NCBI RefSeq assembly: GCF_902728265.1
Contig: NZ_CACVBR010000005.1
Location: 1 to 64,000, forward strand
Length of the DNA: 64,000 nucleotides
Source: Chryseobacterium potabilaquae
GTDB taxonomy: Bacteria; Bacteroidota; Bacteroidia; Flavobacteriales; Weeksellaceae
Direction: 5' to 3'
Positions 1 through 6,211 of this stretch are shown here, in pieces. Under the pieces are notes generated by a model, which worked only from the letters and a program-made list of their open reading frames with translations, ran no database searches and had not been told where the DNA came from. Position 1 is the first letter of the stretch; the number at the start of each line of letters is the position of its first letter. The position numbers were made by a program, and so were the translations under genes.

Positions 1-197
1 CACATTATCCTTATAATTTAAGTTATGAGAGAAATAAGAATGATTCTATTTCATTAGATATTTTTTCGGATGACAAAAAAAAATTAGATAGTTGTGATGT
101 AGTTTGGGGATATTTAAAACAACCGTATTTAAAAGATACCATTAGGATTGAAATAGAAGGAATGGGAAAACAGAAAGGAATAATTAAAATATGGTAA
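1..197 (+). CDS. 3' end of an unrecognised protein (partial at window edge)
   Basis: An open reading frame enters from outside the window in frame 3 and stops with TAA at 195-197, giving 64 visible residues ending in KGIIKIW. The visible part is hydrophilic and rich in Asp, Lys and Ile, with no motif I recognise. It lies directly upstream of Rhs-type toxin/immunity debris, so it may be the C-terminus of another immunity protein; this is inference from position only. The opposite strand is also open here but reads as a shadow frame. Confidence 0.5.
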   Translation, partial: HYPYNLSYERNKNDSISLDIFSDDKKKLDSCDVVWGYLKQPYLKDTIRIEIEGMGKQKGIIKIW

Positions 198-209
198 TAT
201 TCCTCGCTC

Positions 210-539
210 ATGGATTTATATAGCAATGAAGAAACAACTCTTAAAACATTTGAGATATTCCCAAATGTAGAGCAGGAAACAGACATTAATGGTGTTCCCG
301 TAGATGGTAGTGGTATTATGAAGCCTTTTGATGCGTCAATTCCACAAGAAAAATGGATGGATAATTTTGCTAAAGCAAAAAGAGGAAAAGAATCTGCTAG
401 ACAAAAAGATGTTAAGCATGGAGGGGACGGTGAAGATATAAAAGGACGAGGGTCAAAAGTTGATAAACACACTAAACCAAGATCTGGTCGTGAAAGTACT
501 AAAAATAGACAAAAACCCGGTTTTAAAAAATATAAGTAG
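210..539 (+). CDS. Small basic protein, possible displaced toxin tip of a polymorphic toxin
   Basis: 109 residues, starting 12 nt after the previous stop and ending 5 nt before the next gene. The first half is acidic and neutral. The C-terminal 45 residues are very rich in Lys, Arg, Gly and Asp (KHGGDGEDIKGRG, DKHTKPRSGRES) and end in GFKKYK, which fits a nucleic-acid-interacting or nuclease tip of a polymorphic toxin. No Rhs core motif is present, so if it is a toxin tip it has been separated from its delivery protein. There is no clear ribosome binding site, which is normal for this phylum. Function is not established; the toxin idea rests on the cassette context and composition. Confidence 0.45.
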   Translation: MDLYSNEETTLKTFEIFPNVEQETDINGVPVDGSGIMKPFDASIPQEKWMDNFAKAKRGKESARQKDVKHGGDGEDIKGRGSKVDKHTKPRSGRESTKNRQKPGFKKYK

Positions 540-544
540 ACCAT

Positions 545-1231
545 ATGAAAAATAAAAAAAATATAGGTATAACATTACTTTTTTATTCTAAGAGGAAAAG
601 TAGCTATACTTCGTTTTTAAAATCCTATGTTTTAGAAATTAAAGATTGGGACGATTTACAGACTAAAATAAAAAAAATTACATTCTTAAATAAAACCCTT
701 GAATATGTTGGTATTGAAGATGTTTTTTATGTATCAGGGTTATTTGGAGAAAAAGAAATACTAGGTAAAAGCTATATTGATGAAATAACAAAAATAAAAG
801 AAGCAAAAAAACTCTTATTGAAACAAAAGAAATATACATATAATTTTCAAGAAAATAAACAGAAAGAAAAATGGTTCTTATTTAGTTTAATATATTTCTA
901 TCATGATAAAAATACTGGTGATAAATTATCAATATCTTGCCTTACTCCAATTTTTGCAGACAACCTAAAAAATGCTAAAATAAAAGTTAGAAAATTTTGC
1001 GAAACAGAAGCTTTTATGAAAAAAATAGTATTATATAAACTTGACAAAATGTATTATACTAATCTTAAATATATAGGTATCGAAGATGTGTCTTATGTTG
1101 AAGAAAATGTTGAAAAAGGAGGTGCATATGAGTGTAGTTTTAAAACATATAGAAAAATTGAAAAAATAAAAGATTTGCTGCCTTCAAAGGAAAAAATGCA
1201 AACTTCTTTTAAACAAGTTATCAATATATAA
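545..1231 (+). CDS. Putative immunity protein with two DUF4288-like repeats
   Basis: 228 residues, soluble and Lys-rich, with no signal peptide. The protein is internally duplicated. The core YVGIEDVFYVSG around residues 54-65 recurs as YIGIEDVSYVEE around residues 178-189, each preceded by a stretch starting near NKTL or TNLK. This pattern (F/Y-hG-h-x-D-h-x-x-V) resembles DUF4288, a small domain I associate with immunity and phage-related loci; that assignment is by eye. It starts 5 nt after the stop of the preceding basic ORF, as expected for a toxin-immunity pair. It is followed by a palindromic element and half of a terminator, where the next Rhs fragment has been joined on. Confidence 0.5.
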   Translation: MKNKKNIGITLLFYSKRKSSYTSFLKSYVLEIKDWDDLQTKIKKITFLNKTLEYVGIEDVFYVSGLFGEKEILGKSYIDEITKIKEAKKLLLKQKKYTYNFQENKQKEKWFLFSLIYFYHDKNTGDKLSISCLTPIFADNLKNAKIKVRKFCETEAFMKKIVLYKLDKMYYTNLKYIGIEDVSYVEENVEKGGAYECSFKTYRKIEKIKDLLPSKEKMQTSFKQVINI

Positions 1232-1256
1232 TTTGAATTTATCTCCCTCCCCCATT

Positions 1257-1280
1257 GTGCAAAGTTTCCCGACTTTGAGC
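1257..1280 (+). repeat. Imperfect palindrome GCAAAGT...GACTTTG, copy A
   Basis: About 25 nt after the immunity gene stop, the sequence GTGCAAAGT-TTCCC-GACTTTGAGC forms an imperfect dyad. A close relative lies at 3585-3608 just after another immunity gene, sharing GCAAAGT, GACTTT and the terminal GC. It is a shared 3' element of these cassettes; whether it acts as a terminator, a recombination site or a repeat family member is unknown. Confidence 0.5.
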
Positions 1281-1289
1281 AGATAAAAA

Positions 1290-1309
1290 AACACAGCTTT
1301 TGCTGTGTG
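1290..1309 (+). terminator. Terminator stem truncated by the Rhs junction
   Basis: A run of A is followed by ACACAGC (1291-1297), a TTTT loop and GCTGTGT (1302-1308). The T-tract expected after such a terminator is missing: Rhs core sequence starts almost at once (about 1315). This looks like a terminator of the upstream immunity gene cut by a recombination event that fused the Rhs fragment here. Confidence 0.4.
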
Positions 1310-1560
1310 AGGTTTATGATTATGGAGCAAGGTTCTATATGCCGGATATTGGAAGATGGGGCGTAGTTGACCCTAGAACCCAGTATACACACGAAACTTA
1401 TAGCTACGTTTGGAATAACCTAATTTCATTTAATGATCCAACAGGTATGGAGGGAAAAGAGGGAGTATGTCCTCCTGATTGTCCAGAAGGTGTTACAGAA
1501 ATAAAAATCCTTCCTAAAGATGATACAAACGCCAAAAGTAGAGGACATCGTTATCCGTAA
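1300..1560 (+). CDS. Orphan Rhs core fragment with a short C-terminal tip
   Basis: 86 residues if read from the TTG at 1300; the Rhs homology begins at residue 6. It contains the hallmark Rhs-associated core (YDYGARFYMPDIGRWGVVDP, then a degenerate NNLISFNDPTG), which in full-length Rhs proteins closes the YD-repeat shell just before the variable toxin. Only about 35 residues follow, including a CPPDCPEG stretch, far shorter than usual toxin domains. No transport signals or YD repeats remain. It is a displaced 3' end of a polymorphic toxin, probably silent as a toxin but a donor for recombination. A putative immunity gene begins 18 nt downstream. The same core is repeated at 2628-2820. Confidence 0.6.
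   Translation: MLCEVYDYGARFYMPDIGRWGVVDPRTQYTHETYSYVWNNLISFNDPTGMEGKEGVCPPDCPEGVTEIKILPKDDTNAKSRGHRYP
1315..1517 (+). repeat. Rhs core direct repeat, copy A
   Basis: This 203-bp stretch encodes the YDYGARF...ILP core and matches 2628-2820 closely. The second half is nearly identical from TTTCATTTAATGATCC onward. Copy B is 10 bp shorter because of a deletion after its AGCTAC. Confidence 0.75.
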
Positions 1561-1578
1561 TAATTAGAAATTTTTAAA

Positions 1579-2142
1579 ATGAAAATTAGGTATATCAAAA
1601 TAGATAATCCAGAAAAAATAAAATATAAAATAAATTGGCAATTACCATATGACCGTTTTCCTCTAATAATTGATCGAGAATATACAGTTTATGCAATAGA
1701 ATATACAAAAGCAGGTAGAATCAATTTTTTTATTTTAGATGAAAGTGGTAATATTTACCCCCATAATTATCCTTCAGAATTTTTTCAGGTCACAGATAAT
1801 AGGATGTCAAAGTATTGGGATGGTTTTATCGGAAAAGAAAATTATCCTGTAGAAATTATATTTCCTAACTTAATAGCCTTTAAGGAATGGAAAAATAATA
1901 AATATTTTGAAGAAGAAATGATGGATAATATTGGCGATGCTAATGTGATTTTTAAAAAATATCAAAATTTAATTGATAATGAGTATCCTAATAATCAATT
2001 GCAAAATGCTATTCTTGCTGGAGATAATTGGGTAATATGTTATAATTGTGATGAAGCTTGGGAAATAAAAAATAATGATGGAGTTATTGAATGTCCTAAA
2101 TGCAATATCAAACAAAATAACCCGATGTCACCAGATTTGTAA
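1579..2142 (+). CDS. Putative immunity protein with C-terminal zinc ribbon
   Basis: 187 residues, soluble, acidic, no signal peptide. Near the C-terminus (about residues 153-176) are two CxxC pairs, CYNC and CPKC, separated by some 20 residues (IKNNDGVIECPKC), a typical zinc-ribbon arrangement. The N-terminal part (REYTVYAIEY, FFILDESGNIYPHNYPSEFF) looks like a compact beta-rich domain. It starts 18 nt after the Rhs fragment stop and is followed by a strong terminator, which fits a toxin-immunity cassette. I do not recognise the family by name; the immunity role is inferred from position. Confidence 0.5.
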   Translation: MKIRYIKIDNPEKIKYKINWQLPYDRFPLIIDREYTVYAIEYTKAGRINFFILDESGNIYPHNYPSEFFQVTDNRMSKYWDGFIGKENYPVEIIFPNLIAFKEWKNNKYFEEEMMDNIGDANVIFKKYQNLIDNEYPNNQLQNAILAGDNWVICYNCDEAWEIKNNDGVIECPKCNIKQNNPMSPDL

Positions 2143-2155
2143 TCCGTGATAGATA

Positions 2156-2195
2156 AAAACACAAAAACCTCGCAAAAGTGAGGTTTTTGTGTTTT
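2156..2195 (+). terminator. Rho-independent terminator after the zinc-ribbon immunity gene
   Basis: A perfect 16-bp stem (2156-2171 pairs with 2180-2195; core AAAAACCTC / GAGGTTTTT) with an 8-nt loop lies 14 nt after the stop codon. Confidence 0.85.
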
Positions 2196-2315
2196 ATAGA
2201 GCAATAATATTTTTAAGTTTCACAGTTTTAATAAAGTTGTCAAGAACATACAGAATATGTGTTTTATCTTAGTTTTGTATATTTTCTAAATCGGACAATC
2301 TCTGGGGGCATTCTA

Positions 2316-2489
2316 AAATAGGTTGACGATAATTAAACAATATTTAAATAAATCCAGAGGAATACATTTTTCTTTGGATTTTTTATGGATCATATATGGT
2401 GTTTTTCAGATTATAAATACTTTCCATAAAATAAGTATATTTACAATTATACAGACCATTTGGGAAATGTGCGTTTAAGCTATTTTAAC
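2316..2489 (+). repeat. Long direct repeat, copy 1 (non-Rhs leader fused to Rhs stub)
   Basis: 174 bp beginning AAATAGGTTGACGATAATTA and ending in AGCTATTTTAAC. It matches 3681-3855 with only scattered changes. The first ~110 bp are non-coding and include a terminator hairpin; the last ~55 bp encode the Rhs motif YTDHLGNVRLSYFN. The 120 bp before it (2196-2315) are AT-rich with nothing recognisable. The first bases resemble the end of an insertion sequence, but no transposase is present. Confidence 0.8.
2350..2385 (+). terminator. Hairpin in repeat copy 1
   Basis: AAATCCA (2350-2356) pairs with TGGATTT (2375-2381), followed by T residues. In the other repeat copy the last pair is changed on both sides (AAATCCG/CGGATTT), so pairing is kept. 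This covariation supports a real RNA hairpin or terminator. Confidence 0.6.
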
Positions 2490-2935
2490 AATGGATCAGG
2501 AGTAGAAGTTCTTGAAGAAAACAATTATTATCCTTTTGGATTGAAACATCAAGGATATAATATACTAAATGGGAATTCGAGTTATCGATATAAGTACAAT
2601 AATAAAGAGCTTCAGGAAACGAGAATGTACGACTACGGAGCAAGATTCTATATACCGGATATTGGTAGATGGGGCGTGGTTGACCCTAGAGCCCAGTATA
2701 CACACGAAGCTTATAGCTACACCCAATTTCATTTAATGATCCAACAGGTATGGAGGGAAAAGAGGGAGTATGTCCTCCTGATTGTCCAGAAGGTGTTACA
2801 GAAATAAAAATCCTTCCTAATAAAGAAAAAGAAGCTGTAATTTAAGAGGTTGTTTTTACTGGAAAAGCTAAAACCAGTGATTCTGGTCCTGGTAGTTTGG
2901 CTATGGCAGCTTTGCTGGTTTCGCAGACTGATTAA
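2430..2935 (+). pseudogene. Broken Rhs C-terminal fragment (frameshift plus internal stop)
   Basis: The Rhs frame opens after a stop at 2427-2429 and reads KYIYNYTDHLGNVRLSYFN, then YYPFGLKHQGYN, YKYNNKELQET and YDYGARFYIPDIGRWGVVDP, the classic end of an Rhs/YD shell. After SYT the expected bases for FNN are missing: a 10-bp deletion near 2721-2726 shifts the frame, so the uninterrupted reading from the TTG at 2460 ends at 2807 in nonsense sequence. In the original frame the core resumes (NDPTGMEGKEG), then meets TAA at 2843-2845, and a further open stretch (EVVFTGKAKTSDSGPG) ends at 2935. It is a decayed toxin 3' end whose intact form would lead into the downstream immunity gene. Confidence 0.7.
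2628..2820 (+). repeat. Rhs core direct repeat, copy B (with 10-bp deletion)
   Basis: This 193-bp stretch is the counterpart of 1315-1517 and carries the frame-shifting 10-bp deletion. The deletion is explained by slippage between the two ACC triplets of an ancestral ACC-TTTAATA-ACC-CAATTT sequence. Confidence 0.75.
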
Positions 2936-2956
2936 AATACGATTAAAACCATAAAT

Positions 2957-3574
2957 ATGGAAAATTTTGTAACTGATAGAAAAGAGTTTGAAAATTATAA
3001 ATCGAAAATAAAAAAGTTATTTCCTGATTATATTTCATTTGAAAAAAACTCTTTTAATAATAACTTTAAGTACTTTATAGCTTTTGATTTTGACTATATT
3101 TTTGAAGAGATATTTTTTGAAGGAACAATATCTTTTTTAAATAAAATTAAAAATGGGAAGTTATTTTTCTATACAATTGATCCTTCACCTGAAGACTATT
3201 TTTTTATACATTTTAATAAGTATAGTGTTTTTGAATTAGAAACAAATAAAAATTACAATGATTTTAATAGTATTGTGTATAAAGACCCTGGTGTAAACAC
3301 CGCAGATGCTATTGGTATCAACTCAAATGAAATATCATGCTTTTCTCATTCAGATGATTGGGCGATTATAGGTTCAAGAGAGTGGGAAATTTCGATTGTG
3401 GGATTCATATCTTTGGAAATGAAAGAAAAATTTTTGAATTCTTTTGGAGATAATTCAGATATATTTACCTCTATTGAACAACAGGTAAATATATTAGATG
3501 ATATGTTAAATTTTGATAATGAGCTTAAAGCTGACTATAACGAATTGACAGAGAATTATCAGGATAGAGAATAA
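2957..3574 (+). CDS. Putative immunity protein of an Rhs cassette
   Basis: 205 residues, cytosolic, strongly acidic and aromatic. Visible patterns are FIAFDFDYIFEEIFFEGT in the N-terminal third and SDDWAIIGSREWEISIVGF around residues 135-155, which suggests an alpha/beta SUFU- or SMI1-like immunity fold, but I cannot name the family with confidence. It starts 21 nt after the last stop of the broken Rhs fragment and is followed by a palindrome and a strong terminator, the same order as the other cassettes. It remains intact while its toxin partner has decayed, as expected for an orphan immunity gene kept against sibling toxins. Confidence 0.55.
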   Translation: MENFVTDRKEFENYKSKIKKLFPDYISFEKNSFNNNFKYFIAFDFDYIFEEIFFEGTISFLNKIKNGKLFFYTIDPSPEDYFFIHFNKYSVFELETNKNYNDFNSIVYKDPGVNTADAIGINSNEISCFSHSDDWAIIGSREWEISIVGFISLEMKEKFLNSFGDNSDIFTSIEQQVNILDDMLNFDNELKADYNELTENYQDRE

Positions 3575-3584
3575 TCCACCTGCT

Positions 3585-3608
3585 GCGCAAAGTCTCTTGA
3601 CTTTACGC
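3585..3608 (+). repeat. Imperfect palindrome GCGCAAAGTC...GACTTTACGC, copy B
   Basis: Arms of 10 bp pair with one mismatch around a TCTT loop. It lies 10 nt downstream of an immunity gene, the same location as copy A at 1257-1280. Confidence 0.5.
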
Positions 3609-3624
3609 TATAAAACGCCAACGC

Positions 3625-3657
3625 CAACCCCATCGCAATTGCGATGGGGTTGTTTTA
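3625..3657 (+). terminator. Rho-independent terminator
   Basis: CAACCCCATCGC pairs with GCGATGGGGTTG around AATT (3625-3652), followed by TTTTA. It ends the immunity gene transcript. Confidence 0.85.
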
Positions 3658-3680
3658 TAATATAAATACATCTCATCCTG

Positions 3681-3855
3681 AAATAGGTTGACGATAATTA
3701 AACAATATTTAAATAAATCCGGAGGAATACATTTTTTATTCGGATTTTTTATGGATCATATATGGAATTTTTCATATTATAAATACTTTCCATAAAATAA
3801 GTATATTTACAATTATACAGATCATTTGGGAAATGTACGTTTAAGCTATTTTAAC
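3681..3855 (+). repeat. Long direct repeat, copy 2
   Basis: 175 bp matching 2316-2489, again joining a non-coding leader with a hairpin to the Rhs motif YTDHLGNVRLSYFN. Here the similarity stops right after the final AAC, which is followed by TGATG. Confidence 0.8.
3715..3750 (+). terminator. Hairpin in repeat copy 2
   Basis: AAATCCG (3715-3721) pairs with CGGATTT (3741-3747), followed by a T run. It is the covarying counterpart of the hairpin at 2350-2385. Confidence 0.6.
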
Positions 3856-3858
3856 TGA
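3796..3858 (+). pseudogene. Rhs core stub
   Basis: An open stretch of 20 codons with no start reads NKYIYNYTDHLGNVRLSYFN and ends in TGA at 3856-3858. The stop overlaps the ATG of the next gene (TGATG). It is the smallest surviving Rhs piece in the array and marks the recombination point where the rest of the toxin was lost. Confidence 0.65.
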
Positions 3859-4310
3859 TGCAATTATTAAGAATTCAAAGTCGTAATATGGAAGAGATTC
3901 CAGAGCTTGTAAATATTCTTGGCAATATAGCTGAGTTTAATCCTGCTATTAAAGAATATCATTATTCAATATCTTTCTTCGATGGTAGTCCAAAGGAAAA
4001 CTTTAAAGGCTCATTTATTGATTTTCTAAATTCAATAAATGAGAGTGGAAAAGGTTTGATACTTAATTCTAATCAGGTACAAAAAAGCATTTCAAAATTG
4101 TTTCAGATATATGATTTATTATTATTAATAGATAAGGAGGTCACTAATTTTGAGAAATCTAAAATAAAGGATGATTCATTTTTGTATAACAATATATTTC
4201 TTACCATTACTTATTTCGATAGTGGTTTTTGGGAAATATCTTGCTTGGATAAAAATTTGCTCAATTTTATAAAAACAAAGCAATCAAATTACGAATTTAT
4301 TCAACTGTAA
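3858..4310 (+). CDS. Unrecognised soluble protein, probable orphan immunity protein
   Basis: 150 residues from the ATG overlapping the Rhs stub stop. An ATG at codon 11 (3888) may be the original start, since the first ten residues could have been created at the junction. The protein has no signal peptide or membrane segment. It has the mixed alpha/beta look of small immunity proteins (YHYSISFFDGSPKENFKGSF, ending FDSGFWEISCLD), but no named family. It has its own terminator. The role is inferred from its place as the last unit of the cassette array. Confidence 0.5.
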   Translation: MQLLRIQSRNMEEIPELVNILGNIAEFNPAIKEYHYSISFFDGSPKENFKGSFIDFLNSINESGKGLILNSNQVQKSISKLFQIYDLLLLIDKEVTNFEKSKIKDDSFLYNNIFLTITYFDSGFWEISCLDKNLLNFIKTKQSNYEFIQL

Positions 4311-4313
4311 AAC

Positions 4314-4343
4314 AAAAACTCCACTCAATCGAGCGGAGTTTTT
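4314..4343 (+). terminator. Rho-independent terminator
   Basis: AAAAACTCC (4314-4322) pairs with GGAGTTTTT (4335-4343) a few bases after the stop codon. It overlaps the 3' end of the regulator remnant on the other strand. Confidence 0.8.
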
Positions 4344-4470
4344 ACATTATCAATTGCAATTTAGTTTGCTTTAGAAATGCATCAAGGAGAGCGAAGACGT
4401 GCTGTCTGTCGTTCTCTTTTAGTTTTTGAATGTCGCGGATTGACTTTCCGGTTGGAATCAGAAAAATCAT
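4342..4470 (-). pseudogene. C-terminal remnant of an XRE-type HTH regulator
   Basis: A 42-codon frame on the - strand reads MIFLIPTGKSIRDI then KENDRQHVFALLDAF and ends with TAA at 4342-4344. This resembles the C-terminal tail of small Bacteroidota XRE/HTH regulators, which end in a helix of the form LK-x-K/R-D-x-x-HV-F-x-LLDAF. The DNA-binding helix-turn-helix is absent, so the piece is a remnant rather than a working regulator. It lies exactly where the cassette array meets the ordinary chromosome. Confidence 0.45.
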
Positions 4471-4485
4471 TTATACAACTACTAT

Positions 4486-5316
4486 TTAAACCTTAGTAAT
4501 TTTTATAGAACGAATCCTTGCAAACCGTTCATCCAAGTTATTTTCTAATACCCATTCATGATGACTTTGTTCGGTTAGAGTTTTATTATCTTTTGATATC
4601 GATAGCCTTTCAAGATCAACACTTACTGAAATAGTTCCATCTTCATTACTCTTGCACACCAAGTTCCTAGGTGTATGAGCTCCTGCATCCATTCCGGAAG
4701 TTATGGACAAAATCCATTTTTTAAGCTGATCTGGAGAGTCTATAATGGATTCGGTACTTACTCCATATATAATAAGTTGATTTGCTAGCAACTCTTTAAA
4801 ACGATCCATATTCGTATCGTTACAAGTATCCATACAATATAACCAATAGTGTATGAATGACTTGGCTCTATTTTCCGTATAGGCTTCTTCAAATTCAAAT
4901 TCTTTTATTTCTCCGGTTGGATGTATGCCCACCTTCGTAAAAACTGGTAAATCACCCTCTCTTAATTTGAGTTCGGTGGAATAATGTAATGTATAGCTAA
5001 GTTTGGTTTGATCGGGACGAATATTCTGATAAACAATATCAGCTTCCAGCGATAGCATTTTGTCCGATATATTACTCACTTGAGTACGTTGTACATGATG
5101 AGCATTTTTCCAGCCGTCAAAAACGGATATGCGTTCTTTCAGATCTGCTTTACCTTTTGAAATACCTGATAATGAATTGATTTCTATATCTTCATCCAAA
5201 ATATCTTTTTGGTTTTCAATTCTTGCATCAGTAAAGGGAACTTCATATACCTGATACCAACGGTAATATTGTGCTAATGCGAGATTCGCATATTGTATTT
5301 CTTTAATTTCTTTCAC
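4486..5316 (-). CDS. NTF2/SnoaL-like protein with two tandem domains
   Basis: 276 residues, no signal peptide. The N-terminal half (about 1-145; AQYYRWYQVY, DARIENQKDILDEDIEI, ISGKADLKERISVF-like) and the C-terminal half (about 150-276; MDRFKELLANQLIIYG) each look like an NTF2-like fold (SnoaL or ketosteroid isomerase-type), a scaffold for binding small hydrophobic ligands or for enzymes. No clear catalytic residues can be assigned by eye. It lies 51 nt downstream of the CinA-like gene on the same strand, so the two may be co-transcribed. The molecular role is unknown. Confidence 0.55.
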   Translation of the reverse strand: MKEIKEIQYANLALAQYYRWYQVYEVPFTDARIENQKDILDEDIEINSLSGISKGKADLKERISVFDGWKNAHHVQRTQVSNISDKMLSLEADIVYQNIRPDQTKLSYTLHYSTELKLREGDLPVFTKVGIHPTGEIKEFEFEEAYTENRAKSFIHYWLYCMDTCNDTNMDRFKELLANQLIIYGVSTESIIDSPDQLKKWILSITSGMDAGAHTPRNLVCKSNEDGTISVSVDLERLSISKDNKTLTEQSHHEWVLENNLDERFARIRSIKITKV

Positions 5317-5367
5317 TTGTATTTGTATTTTATACCAATCAAAGAATGCTAATTTCGTGCCTTATAA

Positions 5368-5877
5368 TTATTTTAAAATTAACATCTTATTGATTTCACT
5401 TTTAAAACATCCTAAAATGAATTCAGTATAATACAATTGTGCATTTAAAGCCTGGGTCTTGGGATGCAATTCCAATTTTTTTGTAAGAATCACTTCACCT
5501 TTATAAGCAAAAGAAAAATAGGCAAAAATTTTATATTCAGAATTTCGGATAGGAAGACAATATCCTGTAGTAGCAATAGACCAATCAGATTCAAAGAGTT
5601 TAGCTACATTCAAAGCCATTACTTCTGTAATATTTTCAGAAACGCAATTACATTCTTCCGCTTCTTCTCTATCTACATTCAGTAATCGTACTTTCTCAAG
5701 AATAGTATATGCAGTCATTCCTCCTTTATAAAATAAAGAAGCATTCGGCATTTGTGAAAAAGCAAGTTGAAGACATCCGGAAGTAACACTTTCCACAATA
5801 GAAATAGTTTCATCCGTAGACATTAGTGATTTACTAATATATTCCAGCAATTTTTTTTGAAGTTCTATGCTATTCAT
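5368..5877 (-). CDS. Stand-alone CinA C-terminal domain protein (PncC-like, divergent)
   Basis: 169 residues, matching in length the nicotinamide-nucleotide amidase (PncC/CinA-C) fold. In full CinA proteins this domain carries AESCTGG and a GPGG-type loop. Here the first motif reads VESVTSG (residues about 28-34), keeping Ser and Thr but losing Cys-Thr-Gly-Gly, and the loop ATTGYCLP lacks the Gly-Pro-Gly signature. A regular full-length CinA is encoded at 45297-46547, so this copy may have changed or lost its amidase function. The following gene on the same strand encodes an NTF2-like protein. Confidence 0.6.
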   Translation of the reverse strand: MNSIELQKKLLEYISKSLMSTDETISIVESVTSGCLQLAFSQMPNASLFYKGGMTAYTILEKVRLLNVDREEAEECNCVSENITEVMALNVAKLFESDWSIATTGYCLPIRNSEYKIFAYFSFAYKGEVILTKKLELHPKTQALNAQLYYTEFILGCFKSEINKMLILK

Positions 5878-6211
5878 ATTTTAAATGATTGGTTTTATAT
5901 TAATTTTTAAGAAGAAAACTGAAATATTACCCTCTCTCAATATCTATCTAACAAAACATCTCCTACTCTATCCCATTAAATGGTCATAGACTTAGCTGGC
6001 GTAACAAACAAAAAATGATAAATCCTTAGAATAGGGTTACTTCGGAATACAAATTCGGTACAAATTTACTATAATAAAATTCAATTTCGTGTAGTTTTTA
6101 TCACACAATAATGATTTAAAAACAAAAACTTTCTTTTAAATGGAAATCTCTGAAGATAAGGGTTAATTAGCCACACTCATGAAGATTATGACTTAGATCA
6201 TAAAAATGGCA
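5878..6211. other. Intergenic region, 334 bp
   Basis: AT-rich DNA between the CinA-like gene and the photolyase gene, both on the - strand. I see no ORF, strong hairpin or clear promoter match. It should contain the photolyase transcript end and the promoter of the CinA-like gene. Confidence 0.5.

Noticed and set aside
23..544. Long open frame of 173 codons on the - strand
   Set aside because: It is antisense to the basic + strand ORF, has a Ser/Phe/Pro-rich random-looking composition, and no family pattern. It is a shadow of AT-rich coding DNA.
1093..1392. 99-codon open frame on the - strand across the immunity/Rhs junction
   Set aside because: It runs antisense through an immunity gene and an Rhs core fragment, both with clear sense-strand meaning.
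1300..1560. Functional Rhs toxin
   Set aside because: Only about 80 residues of core and tip exist, with no delivery shell, no catalytic motif and no usual start codon; it is a displaced fragment.
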